64,000 bases of DNA from Hydrogenophaga sp. (GCA_018333605.1 JAGXSV010000083.1:62001-126000), one strand, 5' to 3'; shown: positions 1 to 8,202, numbered from the stretch's first letter. Numbers and translations are program-made. Notes: generated by a model not told the origin, from the sequence alone.

Positions 1-249
1 AGTACACCTGATAGTCCGTACGAAGTGGCCAGACAAGCACAAGCGTTCATCGCGAAGTGTCTGGGAGGTCCTGTCCAGGCAGAGCTTGAGAGCGCCGCAA
101 GGCATCTCCGGCAAGCCCGGCTTGAGCTTCACAGCAGCTCTGCCGTCTCCACGTCATCCGATGTCGAGGTTGCTGAGATCATCGAGCAGGCACGTTGTCT
201 TATCGACCGTGCCCACCATCTGCTGGCGCAGCGGAAAAAAAGAGCCTAA
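1..249 (+). CDS. hypothetical protein, probably 5'-truncated by the window edge
   Basis: The frame is open from the first base to a TAA at 247-249, with a possible internal GTG start at 25. About 74 residues are visible from that GTG. The product is helical and rich in Ala, Arg and Glu/Gln, with no recognisable domain or membrane segment. It may be the C-terminal end of a longer gene that starts upstream of the window. Function unknown. Confidence 0.4.
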   Translation, partial: STPDSPYEVARQAQAFIAKCLGGPVQAELESAARHLRQARLELHSSSAVSTSSDVEVAEIIEQARCLIDRAHHLLAQRKKRA

Positions 250-337
250 CGATCGAAATCAGTCGCCGCGCAGCTGACGGCTGGGGGACGGGCTGTGCTT
301 CACCGATCCGAAGCGCACACACAGATAAAGGCACAAC

Positions 338-664
338 ATGGAACTGATGACCCGCGACGAAATGCGCCTGCTGCTGTACTTCGAGACGCAGGCTTCCGAA
401 TACGGCGGAACGCTGGAGAGCGTGCGCATGAACGCCGACGACTTCGAGCTGGCGAAGCGCTGGCACGCGGCCGGGTTCATCCAGTTTGGGCGCATCGCGT
501 TCAACGATATCAAGCGCCAAAGCGGCGTGGCCCGAGATCACTGGGTGGTACTCAGCGAAGAGGCCTGGAAGCTGGCGCACGCCGAGCGCCGGGCGCGCTG
601 CGAGCGAGCGATGGCGACGCTGATGGTGGAGCGCAGGGGCCTGCAAGACCCGCAGGCAGCGTGA
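338..664 (+). CDS. hypothetical protein (108 aa)
   Basis: Starts MELMTRDEMRLLLYFETQAS after an AAAGGCAC ribosome-binding-like stretch. The product is soluble, alpha-helical and Glu/Arg-rich, with no signal peptide or transmembrane segment. The composition (MTRDEMRLLLYFE, FELAKRWHAAGFI) resembles small plasmid or phage accessory proteins with a winged-helix-like N-terminus, but I do not recognise the family. It lies 20 bp upstream of the DUF1643 gene in the same direction and may be cotranscribed with it. Confidence 0.6.
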   Translation: MELMTRDEMRLLLYFETQASEYGGTLESVRMNADDFELAKRWHAAGFIQFGRIAFNDIKRQSGVARDHWVVLSEEAWKLAHAERRARCERAMATLMVERRGLQDPQAA

Positions 665-684
665 AGCACAACGGGGTCAACGTC

Positions 685-1170
685 ATGTCCGCCTCAATCA
701 GTGCATGTGGCCGGTATCGATACAGGCTGGAGCGCGATGTAGCCCTGACTGGCCCGGTCTACGCCTTCTTCGGGATCAATCCAAGCATTGCTGATGCAAT
801 CAGAGATGATCCTACCGTTCGCAAGTGGATCGGGTTTGCAAGGGTGTGGGGTGCGAGTCGATTCATCGTCGGCAACGTATCTCCGCTTCGGGCAACGGCT
901 GTTCGATTGTTGAAAACGCAGCCGGTCGAAGACCATGCGTATCAGGCCAACCAGGCTGCTCTGAGGCAGATCATTTTGGATGCCGATTTTCTGGTCCCCT
1001 GCTGGGGTGATCGATACAAAGTTCCACGGGTCGTTCACGCGGAGATAGACGAGCTCCTGTCCCTGATCAAACGCAGCGAAAAGCCTGTCATGCATCTCGG
1101 CCTCACAAAGGGGGGAGATCCCAAGCATCCACTGATGCTCGCATATGACACACCACTGACTCCACTCTAA
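685..1170 (+). CDS. DUF1643 domain-containing protein
   Basis: About 161 aa from ATG 685. It carries the family pattern: an N-terminal YRLERD segment, the FFGINPSIAD core (Asn-Pro-Ser), DPTVRKWIGFA, FIVGNVSPLRAT, a central PCWGD, and a C-terminal LGLTKGGDPKHPL. DUF1643 proteins are common on plasmids and phages, and their biochemical role is not established. The open frame extends upstream (GTG at 661), but ATG 685 gives the N-terminus expected for the family. The upstream gene ends at 664. Confidence 0.85.
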   Translation: MSASISACGRYRYRLERDVALTGPVYAFFGINPSIADAIRDDPTVRKWIGFARVWGASRFIVGNVSPLRATAVRLLKTQPVEDHAYQANQAALRQIILDADFLVPCWGDRYKVPRVVHAEIDELLSLIKRSEKPVMHLGLTKGGDPKHPLMLAYDTPLTPL

Positions 1171-1185
1171 TAATTCGTACACTCG

Positions 1186-1449
1186 ATGTCCGTACCTCTC
1201 GCTCTGCTCTCCGAGTACATATGGGTTGTCGCTCTAGTCCTCTCGGCAATCAACTTCCTAGGTGCTGCTCGCAGCGGCGATCCTGGGCACAAACTCTATC
1301 AGCGCCAGCAGTGGCACTTCAGTGGCTCTCGACGCTGTCCCAGCAAGATGACACATCGCTCGATAGCGCGCCGCGTCATTGTGCGATTGAGCGATCCAGC
1401 ATGGCTGGGCTCTTTTGGTCCGCAGAGTTCCGCAACTGAGTACAGATGA
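1186..1449 (+). CDS. possible remnant of a small membrane protein
   Basis: From ATG 1186 the first about 30 residues form a convincing hydrophobic helix (EYIWVVALVLSAINFLG). After residue 45 the translation becomes Arg/Ser/Cys-rich and looks non-coding, which suggests a truncated or frameshifted gene. No strong ribosome-binding site precedes it. It may simply be a spurious ORF. Confidence 0.25.
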   Translation: MSVPLALLSEYIWVVALVLSAINFLGAARSGDPGHKLYQRQQWHFSGSRRCPSKMTHRSIARRVIVRLSDPAWLGSFGPQSSATEYR

Positions 1450-1679
1450 TCGAGAGCGCCAGGGGCGCGGCCCCGTTTGACAGAGGCAGGCGTGCTGCAT
1501 TGAGAGGCAGGCCGAAAAAATCGAACCCGTTTGACCAACCGCAGACGCAGACCCAAAGAGGTCTTGCGTGGGAGCGCAAATGCAGCGAATGGGATGAAGG
1601 CTGGGAGGCTGGAAAGGCTGAGTTGCAGAACGATCCAGGTGAGGCGGGCGCCCACAGAAGGAGCAACGATGACTACTGA
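1446..1679 (+). CDS. small Rmf-like hypothetical protein
   Basis: 77 aa. The C-terminal half reads RGRPKKSNPFDQ, then GLAWERKCSEWDEGWEAGKA. This resembles small plasmid/phage proteins related to ribosome modulation factor, which share an NPF/NPY element followed by W-x(n)-W-x-x-GW. The stop overlaps the next gene's start by 11 bp (ATG 1669), so the two may be translationally coupled. The N-terminal third is less convincing and the start may lie further downstream. The family match is by eye only. Confidence 0.4.
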   Translation: MIESARGAAPFDRGRRAALRGRPKKSNPFDQPQTQTQRGLAWERKCSEWDEGWEAGKAELQNDPGEAGAHRRSNDDY

Positions 1680-2094
1680 AAGCACGTCGGGCGGCCTCGC
1701 CTCGACCGAGGGATTAGGAATGTTTGCGGCACTCGCCCGCGTGCTGCCCGGGGCCTACTGCGTGGACGTGAAGCGCCCGTGGTGGCGCTGGTGGCAACCG
1801 TCGGAACGCGGAGGCTGGCTGACGGTTGAGCGCTGGAATGACGGCAGTACCTCTGTGATGTGGACGACCGACAAAGACACGCACTGGCCGCACGGGCCCT
1901 GGGGGTGCGCGCGATCTGTGACGCTGGGGCCGGATGGCGCGCTGTTGGCTTACTTCGAGAGCGCTTTGAGTATGTGGATGCAGTGGGGCTACGGGCGCGG
2001 CGGCGAAGCCGAACTGCGCCACGCCCTGGACTTTGCTGCGTGGGCGCAACGCCGCCTGTGTGGCATGCGTAACACCAAAGATGAGCAGCAATGA
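1669..2094 (+). CDS. hypothetical protein (141 aa)
   Basis: ATG 1669 follows AGAAGGAGC, a good ribosome-binding site, so it was chosen over the ATG at 1531. The product is Trp-rich (KRPWWRWWQPSERGGW) with repeated two-strand segments, and ends in a helix with FAAWAQRRLCGMRN. There is no signal peptide. The stop TGA overlaps the next ATG at 2091 (ATGA), which indicates an operon. Family not recognised. Confidence 0.65.
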   Translation: MTTESTSGGLASTEGLGMFAALARVLPGAYCVDVKRPWWRWWQPSERGGWLTVERWNDGSTSVMWTTDKDTHWPHGPWGCARSVTLGPDGALLAYFESALSMWMQWGYGRGGEAELRHALDFAAWAQRRLCGMRNTKDEQQ

Positions 2095-2335
2095 GCGAAG
2101 CGACGCAGTCTGATTCGACCGACGAGTTGGGCAAGCTGCCCGCCATGGCGAGATGGACCTGTCATACCCGGCCGAGCGTCGGGCCGAGTACCGGTGCGAG
2201 CGACTGCATGCGGCAGGCGTACTGGAGCGCAAGGTTGAGCGGACAAAAACGCTGGCTCTGCGGTGGCTGTACAGGCTGAAGACGCCCAACTTGCAAGCCG
2301 ATCAGTTCGACACCAGCTCGCACAGAGGATGGTGA
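2091..2335 (+). pseudogene. small gene, probably frameshifted
   Basis: ATG 2091 overlaps the preceding stop, but the frame it opens loses protein-like character after about 18 codons. The neighbouring frame from about 2140 (ATG at 2153) then reads like a real basic helical protein: DLSYPAERRAEYRCERLHAA, followed by ALRWLYRLK, ending at 2335. Joining the two frames near 2130-2150 would give one small protein. Either a 1-nt indel split the gene, or the true start is ATG 2153 with a weak ribosome-binding site. The segment also contains one half-site of the 22-bp palindrome (2237-2247). Confidence 0.35.
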
Positions 2336-2496
2336 TTGGTTGTTGTTGGGAATCTCCCGGTCCCAACCGATCTGGACTTGCTTTCGGCCATTTTCAGGGC
2401 AATCTGGACTTGCCTGCCTGTGGTGGTCCGACTGCTGCGTCGCATGCAGTTGCTTCTCCCGCGCGGCGCCAGATGAAATTCAACCTCGGAGGTCAC

Positions 2497-2802
2497 ATGA
2501 AGATCCAACTCAAACACCTGATGGGCATTGCCTTGCTCGTAGCCGCAGTTCTCGCTCCCCCTGCCGTGGTGGCCAACGTCCTGGCTGGCGCTGCTGGCCT
2601 GGCCATGCTCAGCTCCTCCATGCAGGTGAGTGGAACGGCGTTCCCCACCACCGTCTCTGCCCAGAGCTTCACCCCCAGGCCACGAGCCAGTGACGAAACC
2701 GAATGGCATCTGCGCGAGCTCCCTCAGGGTGGCGTGGTTGCATTTCGGCAGGTCAACGGCAAGCTGGTGAGTCGGTATTTCCGATCCCGCAGTGTTCGGT
2801 GA
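2497..2802 (+). CDS. small exported or membrane-anchored hypothetical protein (101 aa)
   Basis: ATG 2497 is preceded by CTCGGAGGTC, a strong ribosome-binding site. Residues 1-30 are a signal or anchor sequence (MKIQLKHLMGIALLVAAVLA), followed by a second hydrophobic patch (LAGAAGLAMLSSS). The C-terminal half is polar and ends WHLRELPQGGVVAFRQVNG, a short beta-rich domain. It is probably periplasmic or inner-membrane. Family not recognised. Confidence 0.6.
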   Translation: MKIQLKHLMGIALLVAAVLAPPAVVANVLAGAAGLAMLSSSMQVSGTAFPTTVSAQSFTPRPRASDETEWHLRELPQGGVVAFRQVNGKLVSRYFRSRSVR

Positions 2803-2836
2803 GCGCCTCACGACTCCCGATCCAGAAAGGCTTTCG

Positions 2837-4096
2837 ATGAACTCTCGAAGCTCTGCACCAGTTGCGTTTCAGGCGGTCCCAAAGCGTTCATCTTGGGCTG
2901 CGCTGTGCTCTTTCTTCGGCCGTGTGTTGCGCTGGTCGCGTAGCGCCTTCTCGACGGCCCTTGCCTATGGTGAGGTTTCCCGCGTTGACTGCGGACCTCT
3001 TTTGGACGGTTCATGCGAACCGGTGGGCCCCCAGGTGCTTGGCGCCGAGGCAGAGCACGCGCTGTCGTCTGCACCTGTTGAAGCCCTTCTGGGCGCGCGA
3101 TCGCTTCTGACAGACATCGAGCGCAATGGTCTGACAGATGCCCAGGAAATCTCTCGACGCCTTTCACGCGTCAGGCCCTCCCCTTTGTCTCCGCTTCGCT
3201 GGGTGCTTGGTGTGCAGCTGGTCATCGAGTGGCTGTTCCCGAAGCTACACCTGGCGCTGGCTTCGCGGGTCGACGCGGTCCGATTGAAGGCACTACAGCT
3301 CAAGAAGGAAGCCGTTGCCTCCCGGATCGATGCTCACCTTGGCCGTGGAGGCGCAGCTGAGGCCGTTGTCTCTACCTACATTGAAGACGTTCGATCTGCA
3401 GCTGGAACTGGCATTTTGACCTGGCGGCCCGCTGACCAAGGCGTGCAGTCGATCGTCATGCCGCCTTCCCTTCGCTGTGATTCCAGCCACGAGCTCGACG
3501 ATGTGTTCATCACCTGCGCCGGCGTCTACCTGTTGGAGGTCAAAGGCTGGCGGGATGTCCGGCCAAACGGTGGCCACCAAGCGCAAGACGGAACCGAGCT
3601 TGACCCGGCCCACCACCAGTCGATCGCCAAGGTGCGGCGTCTGCGCGACCTCTTCGGCCCTGACGTCCCGGTCCACAGCCTGGTCATGCTCCCCAATGTC
3701 GCGCCGGCGCAGTTGCCTTGGGACCTGGGCGCCACGTACCTGACCGGCCCTGCCGACCTGAGTCTGACCTTTCGCGCCCACTTTCACGCGCGTCGTCTGG
3801 CTGGCCTCCCCATGCTGGATCCATTGTGTCTCGGTTCGCAGCTAATGCCCGAACTGGATGGCCGCCCTCAGGCCAAGCTGCACCACCTGCTGTGGTTGGC
3901 CGAGCGGTATCCAGGTGACGGCCGGACCCAGGTCAAGGAGTTGTTCGATCAGCTGCTGGACCTGGAGCGCCAGGCTGGCGTCCGGCTACCTCTCGTTGTT
4001 CGCCCACGTCGACATCTTGTCATCGCTATCGCGGCCCTTTTTCCCGTTGCCACCGCTGCGTATGCCGCCATGTGGGTGCGCCAGCTACTTGGATGA
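2837..4096 (+). CDS. NERD domain-containing protein
   Basis: 419 aa from ATG 2837, which follows AGAAAGG with 6-nt spacing. The central region (about residues 195-280) carries the nuclease-related NERD signature: SSHELDDVFITCAGVYLLEV then KGW. This matches the D-(x)n-E-x-K catalytic arrangement of the PD-(D/E)XK superfamily. Residues near the C-terminus (LVIAIAALFPVATAAYAAMW) form a transmembrane helix, so the nuclease-like domain is probably anchored in the inner membrane. NERD proteins are frequent on plasmids and presumably act in DNA processing; the substrate is unknown. Confidence 0.8.
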   Translation: MNSRSSAPVAFQAVPKRSSWAALCSFFGRVLRWSRSAFSTALAYGEVSRVDCGPLLDGSCEPVGPQVLGAEAEHALSSAPVEALLGARSLLTDIERNGLTDAQEISRRLSRVRPSPLSPLRWVLGVQLVIEWLFPKLHLALASRVDAVRLKALQLKKEAVASRIDAHLGRGGAAEAVVSTYIEDVRSAAGTGILTWRPADQGVQSIVMPPSLRCDSSHELDDVFITCAGVYLLEVKGWRDVRPNGGHQAQDGTELDPAHHQSIAKVRRLRDLFGPDVPVHSLVMLPNVAPAQLPWDLGATYLTGPADLSLTFRAHFHARRLAGLPMLDPLCLGSQLMPELDGRPQAKLHHLLWLAERYPGDGRTQVKELFDQLLDLERQAGVRLPLVVRPRRHLVIAIAALFPVATAAYAAMWVRQLLG

Positions 4097-4106
4097 GATC
4101 TGAGAG

Positions 4107-4271
4107 ATGCAAGGCAATTTCAAGTCCGCTGGATTGGTGACTGCACACCACGCATTGACACAGCTTGGGCAGGCAGCTTTGCAGCAGTCCAAGGTAACCG
4201 CCAAGGCAATGGAGCCGTATCGCCGCCCAGTTCCCCTTGGGTCACCAGGTTCTATGGGGAAAGGGAACTGA
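4107..4271 (+). CDS. small hypothetical protein (54 aa)
   Basis: An open frame from ATG 4107 to TGA 4271 fills the gap between the NERD gene and the next gene. It ends one base before the ATG at 4273. The protein begins MQGNFKSAGLVTAHHALTQL and continues as an Ala/Gln-rich helix with a Pro-rich end. The TGAGAG stretch just upstream is only a modest ribosome-binding site. Coding status rests on tight packing and plausible composition. Confidence 0.45.
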   Translation: MQGNFKSAGLVTAHHALTQLGQAALQQSKVTAKAMEPYRRPVPLGSPGSMGKGN

Positions 4272-4272
4272 C

Positions 4273-4797
4273 ATGCCCGCCTACAACTTCCAACCTCGGT
4301 TCGCCGCTCTCGTGGAGAGTGGACAGAAGCGGCAGACGATTCGCCAAACTGCGAAGGGCGCGACGCGCGGTTCGACAGCTTATCTCTACACCGGCCAGCG
4401 CACCGCCAACTGCCGCAAGCTCGGCGAGGGCACGATCACTGATGTGCTGGCGATTGAGATTGGCCGGCACGCCTGCAGCGAACCCTACGCCTGCATCACC
4501 GAGCGCGACGGGAAGAAGACCCATCTGGCGCACGAGCACCTTGACTCGCTGGCGAGGGCGGACGGTTTTGCTAACGGCGAGGAAATGGCCGAATGGTTCG
4601 AAGCTCAGTATGGCCTACCTTTCACTGGCTACTTGCACCAGTGGGTAGCTTCGACCAACGCAACGCCTACAGGCGTCGTGTCGAACATGGGGCATGAAGA
4701 CGATGCCGAATGCAGTCGATGCCGCGGAGACGGTATGGACCCTTGTAACGACTACCTTCTGCCATGCCCTGTGTGCGGAGGAAGGGACGCTCCGTGA
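4273..4797 (+). CDS. ASCH-like protein with C-terminal zinc-binding motif
   Basis: 174 aa from ATG 4273, preceded by GGGAAAGGGAAC. The N-terminal part (YNFQPRFAALVESGQKRQTI, then the GSTAYLYTGQRT and LGEGTITDV strands) fits the ASCH/PUA-like RNA-binding fold common in phage and plasmid proteins. The C-terminus holds ECSRCRGDGMD and LPCPVCGG, a CxxC...CxxC pair like a DnaJ-type zinc ribbon. This suggests nucleic-acid binding, but the target is unknown. The ASCH assignment is by pattern, not search. Confidence 0.65.
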   Translation: MPAYNFQPRFAALVESGQKRQTIRQTAKGATRGSTAYLYTGQRTANCRKLGEGTITDVLAIEIGRHACSEPYACITERDGKKTHLAHEHLDSLARADGFANGEEMAEWFEAQYGLPFTGYLHQWVASTNATPTGVVSNMGHEDDAECSRCRGDGMDPCNDYLLPCPVCGGRDAP

Positions 4798-4888
4798 GCT
4801 CCGAAACTGATCGGTGCAGGCCTGCCAACTTGGTTCAGTGGAAGTCCAGCATGGCCCCTGTCGAGCACCCGAATCCGGCCGTTTCTCG

Positions 4889-5347
4889 TCAGTCCAAACT
4901 GGCGTAGTGCGTCTCGCTCAGATCAGATGGCCTGGCGTACCCTGGCCGTAGCTGGTCAACCGAGTGTCCTGGCGGGCGTGCACGTCGCCAATACACCCGC
5001 TCTATCTTCAGGCGGTGCAGCAACGACGCGGTGTGCCTGATCCACGCTTCGCATTGGCCTTGCTTGAATGCGTCCAGCGCAGCGGCATCTGCTGCGACGT
5101 CAATCAGCACCAGGTACGTTTGACCGGCTCGATCAAGCATCAGCATCTTGAATCTGGCTTGGTGCGCGAGCACGCCTGCACGCAGAAGCCCCTCGCGAAC
5201 CACATTGACCACCAGCGCTTTGTGGACCTTGTGCTTTTCCTCAAAGGTGGCTTCAACCTCCTGCTCGGGTGACCGAACGTCGCATCGCTTCGGCGGCCGC
5301 CTGAACAACGCGCCAGAGAGCCAATCTGACTTGTAAAACGGGAACAT
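4889..5347 (-). CDS. hypothetical protein (152 aa)
   Basis: Leftward gene starting MFPFYKSDWLSGALFRRPPK. A central alpha/beta stretch (KMLMLDRAGQTYLVLIDVAA) is followed by a helix (RHTASLLHRLKIERVYWRRA). No signal peptide or metal-binding motif. It follows the chalcone-isomerase-like gene by 27 bp and may be the last member of the pilU operon. I do not recognise the family. Confidence 0.6.
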   Translation of the reverse strand: MFPFYKSDWLSGALFRRPPKRCDVRSPEQEVEATFEEKHKVHKALVVNVVREGLLRAGVLAHQARFKMLMLDRAGQTYLVLIDVAADAAALDAFKQGQCEAWIRHTASLLHRLKIERVYWRRARPPGHSVDQLRPGYARPSDLSETHYASLD

Positions 5348-5374
5348 CTACAGGGCCTTTGCACGCTTTCGAAT

Positions 5375-5944
5375 CTACTTGCCTCCCAGCAGCGCATTCT
5401 TGAGCTGCTGATCCGCCGGGGCCGGCCCCATCCAGATTCGGAGCACCATGGCGAAGAACTCTGCATCCCCCACAGGAGCACCCTGTGGAACATCCTGGAT
5501 GTAGAACAGAGTCCCCTTTCCGGGCAGGTACTCCATGGCGAAGTGATCGCCAGGCATGAGCCGCTGTTTGCCTGAGAACACCTCCACCAGTCTGGCTGTG
5601 GACGCCACATGCCTTTGGACCGCCTCCCTTGGCGAGTTGGCGGCCATACCCTTGATGAAGGCCAACCCCAGGTCTGTTCCCGGCAGTTCTCGAAGAGCAA
5701 CAAATGACAGCCTTGTGGGCCCCGGCGTGCCAATCAGCTCCTGAGCGCTGCTGACAGGCCTTTGCGTGTACAGCGCCATCTCGTATACCTTGAAGACCAC
5801 CCGGTGGCGAATGCCCTGACCATTGAGCTGAAGCTGGGTGTCGCCCACCGTTATCGTCGACGGGAATGCGGCCATGGCCGGCCAGTGCACGGCCATCAGC
5901 GCCAGCATGCAAACGAATCTTGTGAGTCGCGCGTTCATGGTCAT
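5375..5944 (-). CDS. chalcone isomerase-like periplasmic protein
   Basis: 189 aa with a signal peptide (FVCMLALMAVHWPAMAAFPS). The mature part carries the bacterial chalcone-isomerase-like pattern: LQLNGQGIRHRVVFKVYEMA then LYTQRP, and further on MPGDHFAMEYLPGKGT and FAMVLRIWMGP. Bacterial homologues are exported proteins of unknown role and are not shown to be flavonoid enzymes. Its ATG overlaps the stop of the upstream pilU-like gene (ATGA at 5944-5941), so translation is coupled and a link to pilus retraction is possible. An alternative in-frame start lies at 5938. Confidence 0.8.
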   Translation of the reverse strand: MTMNARLTRFVCMLALMAVHWPAMAAFPSTITVGDTQLQLNGQGIRHRVVFKVYEMALYTQRPVSSAQELIGTPGPTRLSFVALRELPGTDLGLAFIKGMAANSPREAVQRHVASTARLVEVFSGKQRLMPGDHFAMEYLPGKGTLFYIQDVPQGAPVGDAEFFAMVLRIWMGPAPADQQLKNALLGGK

Positions 5945-7077
5945 GCGATCGCCAGGTGGTCTGTTCCGTGCGAGAGATCCCGCACCCTGCTGCGACTTCC
6001 ATTGAGCTTGATCTGCAGCCTCAAGTCGTTGATCGAGTCGGCATTGCGCAGCGCATCTTCGTAGCTGATCAGGCCTTTCTCGTAGGCTTCGAACAGTGCC
6101 TGGTCGAATGTCTGCATACCCAAGTTCTGGCTCTTCTTCATCACCTCTTTGATCTCGGCCACCTCACCTTTGAAGATCAGATCGGCGATCAAAGGCGAGT
6201 TCAGCATGACCTCAACAACCGCATGCCTTCCCTTGCCGTCCTGTCGAGGAACCAGACGCTGGGAGACCAAGCCGCGCAGGTTCAACGAGAGGTCCATGAG
6301 CAGCTGTGCTCGGCGCGACTCAGGAAAGAAGTTGATGATCCGATCGAGCGCCTGGTTGGAGCTGTTGGCATGTAGCGTGGCCAGACACAGGTGACCGGTC
6401 TCGGCGAATTGGACCGCGTACTCCATGGTCTCTCGATCCCTGATCTCTCCCATCAGGATCACGTCAGGCGCCTGCCGCAACGTGTTCTTCAACGCCGCTG
6501 CCCAGTCGTTCGTGTCAATGCCCACCTCGCGTTGGGTGATGACGCAATTCTTGTGTTGATGCACGAACTCGATCGGGTCTTCGATCGTGATGATGTGCCC
6601 CTTGGAGTGCTCGTTCCTCCAATCGACCATGGCTGCCAGCGAGGTGGACTTGCCCGAGCCCGTTGCTCCTACCAGGATACACAGCCCCCGCTGGGTCATC
6701 GCCACATCCTTGAGCACCGCCGGCAGGCGCATTCCGTCGAGCGTTGGTATCGTCTTCGGGATGCTGCGCAAGACGAGACCGATCTTGCCCTGCTGGACAA
6801 AGGCGCTCACCCGAAACCTGCCTACCCCCGCCGGCGCGATTGCAAAGTTGCACTCCTTCGTCAGCTCAAACTCGGCCGCCTGCTTGTCGTTCATGAGGGC
6901 CCTGGCCAACTCCTGCGTGTGAGCACCTCTCAGCTGATCGGACGAAATCTTGAGTACCGAGCCGTCCACCTTCATAGCCGGAGGGAAGTCAGCAGTCAAG
7001 AACAGATCACTGCCACCGCGCGAGAGCATGAGCTTGAGCAGCTGATGGATGAATTGGGTGGCCTGGTCTCTTTCCAT
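5941..7077 (-). CDS. pilU: PilU/PilT-family type IV pilus retraction ATPase
   Basis: About 378 aa. The order matches PilT/PilU: an N-terminal LMLSRGGSDLFLTAD and CNFAI domain, Walker A GATGSGKSTS near residue 140, an Asp box (ITIEDPIEFVHQHK), Walker B VILMGEIRDRETMEYA, a His box (TGHLCLATLHANSSNQALD), and LGMQTFDQALFEAY near the end. The FVHQHKNCVITQREVGIDT stretch and the C-terminal part are closer to PilU than to PilT. It would be a cytosolic hexameric motor that disassembles pili. ATG 7077 has an AGG just upstream; an earlier GTG at 7125 is possible. It lies 14 kb from the thin-pilus operon. Classic R64 pili lack a retraction motor, so this is a candidate partner. Confidence 0.9.
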   Translation of the reverse strand: MERDQATQFIHQLLKLMLSRGGSDLFLTADFPPAMKVDGSVLKISSDQLRGAHTQELARALMNDKQAAEFELTKECNFAIAPAGVGRFRVSAFVQQGKIGLVLRSIPKTIPTLDGMRLPAVLKDVAMTQRGLCILVGATGSGKSTSLAAMVDWRNEHSKGHIITIEDPIEFVHQHKNCVITQREVGIDTNDWAAALKNTLRQAPDVILMGEIRDRETMEYAVQFAETGHLCLATLHANSSNQALDRIINFFPESRRAQLLMDLSLNLRGLVSQRLVPRQDGKGRHAVVEVMLNSPLIADLIFKGEVAEIKEVMKKSQNLGMQTFDQALFEAYEKGLISYEDALRNADSINDLRLQIKLNGSRSRVRDLSHGTDHLAIA

Positions 7078-7266
7078 AGCCTGCATTCTTCGATCTTCGG
7101 TCCTCAATCTGCGACCGAATGACACGCTTTTGACCTACCCAATCGATTCTTTGCAGTTCAACATTCTGAAATCTTGGGTTACGGCTGTTGCATTCGATTT
7201 GAAAACCCCGAACGCTCGTGCGAGGATGGCTAGCACCTTTGGGCGTTCTCATCCATCCATCCCGCC

Positions 7267-7938
7267 ATGACATCCTCCCTTGTGCCCACATACGCCGGCA
7301 TCGGCTCACGCAAGACGCCTCCTCGCGTTCTTGAGTTCATGGACTACCTCGGGTGGCGCCTTGCTCGCAATGGCTATCTGCTTCGCTCGGGGGCTGCACC
7401 GGGCGCAGATACTGCATTTGAGACGGGCTGCACCAGGGCACAAGGACAAAAGGAGATCTGGGTTCCATGGAGTGGCTTTGGCGATCGCTGCGGGCCTGGC
7501 TATCTCCCGCTGGATGAGCACTTCACGCTTGCACAGGACCTGCACCCGAAGTGGCAATGCCTCAGCGCAGCAGCTCGAAAGCTGCATGCTCGAAACGTCG
7601 GCCAGATTCTCGGTGCCGACCTGGCCAGTCCCGTCGACTTTGTGGTCTGCTGGACCCCTGACGGGTGCAACCAAGACTCTTCGCGGACAGCTGCCACAGG
7701 AGGCACAGGCACTGCGATTGCTCTGGCCTCCCGCCACGGCATCCCGGTCTTCAACCTGCAGGCAGACGGAGCCTACGAGCAGCTGGTGGCACATTTGCTG
7801 TGGATGCGCGACACGATTGCTGCACGTCGCGCCTCGGCGCCCGGCTATCAGCGCCCTGCGCTCTCCGTTCTTCCCGGATTGACCTCTCCGCCCGTTGTTG
7901 GCGCCGCTGGCGATGCTTCACTGGTACGGGCGGCTTGA
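7267..7938 (+). CDS. DprA/SLOG-like hypothetical protein
   Basis: 223 aa. The N-terminus TYAGIGSRKTPPRVLEFMDY and NGYLLRSGAAPGADTAFE form the nucleotide-binding GxGSR...SGxAxGAD signature of the SLOG (YspA/DprA-like) Rossmann superfamily. PVDFVVCWTPDG and TGGTGTAIALASRHGIPVFN complete the fold. Family members bind nucleotides or nucleotide-derived ligands, and this phage/plasmid subgroup has no defined function. The C-terminal about 40 residues are low-complexity. No helix-turn-helix is visible, so it is not a classical DprA. Confidence 0.75.
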   Translation: MTSSLVPTYAGIGSRKTPPRVLEFMDYLGWRLARNGYLLRSGAAPGADTAFETGCTRAQGQKEIWVPWSGFGDRCGPGYLPLDEHFTLAQDLHPKWQCLSAAARKLHARNVGQILGADLASPVDFVVCWTPDGCNQDSSRTAATGGTGTAIALASRHGIPVFNLQADGAYEQLVAHLLWMRDTIAARRASAPGYQRPALSVLPGLTSPPVVGAAGDASLVRAA

Positions 7939-7995
7939 TCACGAGTGAGCCACAATGATGATGTGGCGCTTTGTTCGCAATTTGAGGTTGCCAAG

Positions 7996-8202
7996 ATGAA
8001 CCTGCCAGACCTACTCCGTTTCTCGCCAGCTGAACGTCGTTTGGCGGCCATCTACGCCACAGGCTTCAGCTTGATCATCGGCCTTTCACTGGAGGCCCCT
8101 TGGCCGATTCTTCTCGGGTGCGCAGCCTTGGCCGGCTTGTTGACCTTCGCGGTGGCCCATCTGCTGTCCCGATGGCATATGGAAGACGCGGATACGCCTT
8201 GA
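7996..8202 (+). CDS. small membrane protein (68 aa)
   Basis: From ATG 7996 the protein begins MNLPDLLRFSPAERRLAAIY, followed by two hydrophobic helices (GFSLIIGLSLEAPWPILLG and ALAGLLTFAVAHLLS). A GTG at 7945 would add 17 residues. It is predicted to be an inner-membrane protein with two helices. Function unknown. Confidence 0.55.
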   Translation: MNLPDLLRFSPAERRLAAIYATGFSLIIGLSLEAPWPILLGCAALAGLLTFAVAHLLSRWHMEDADTP

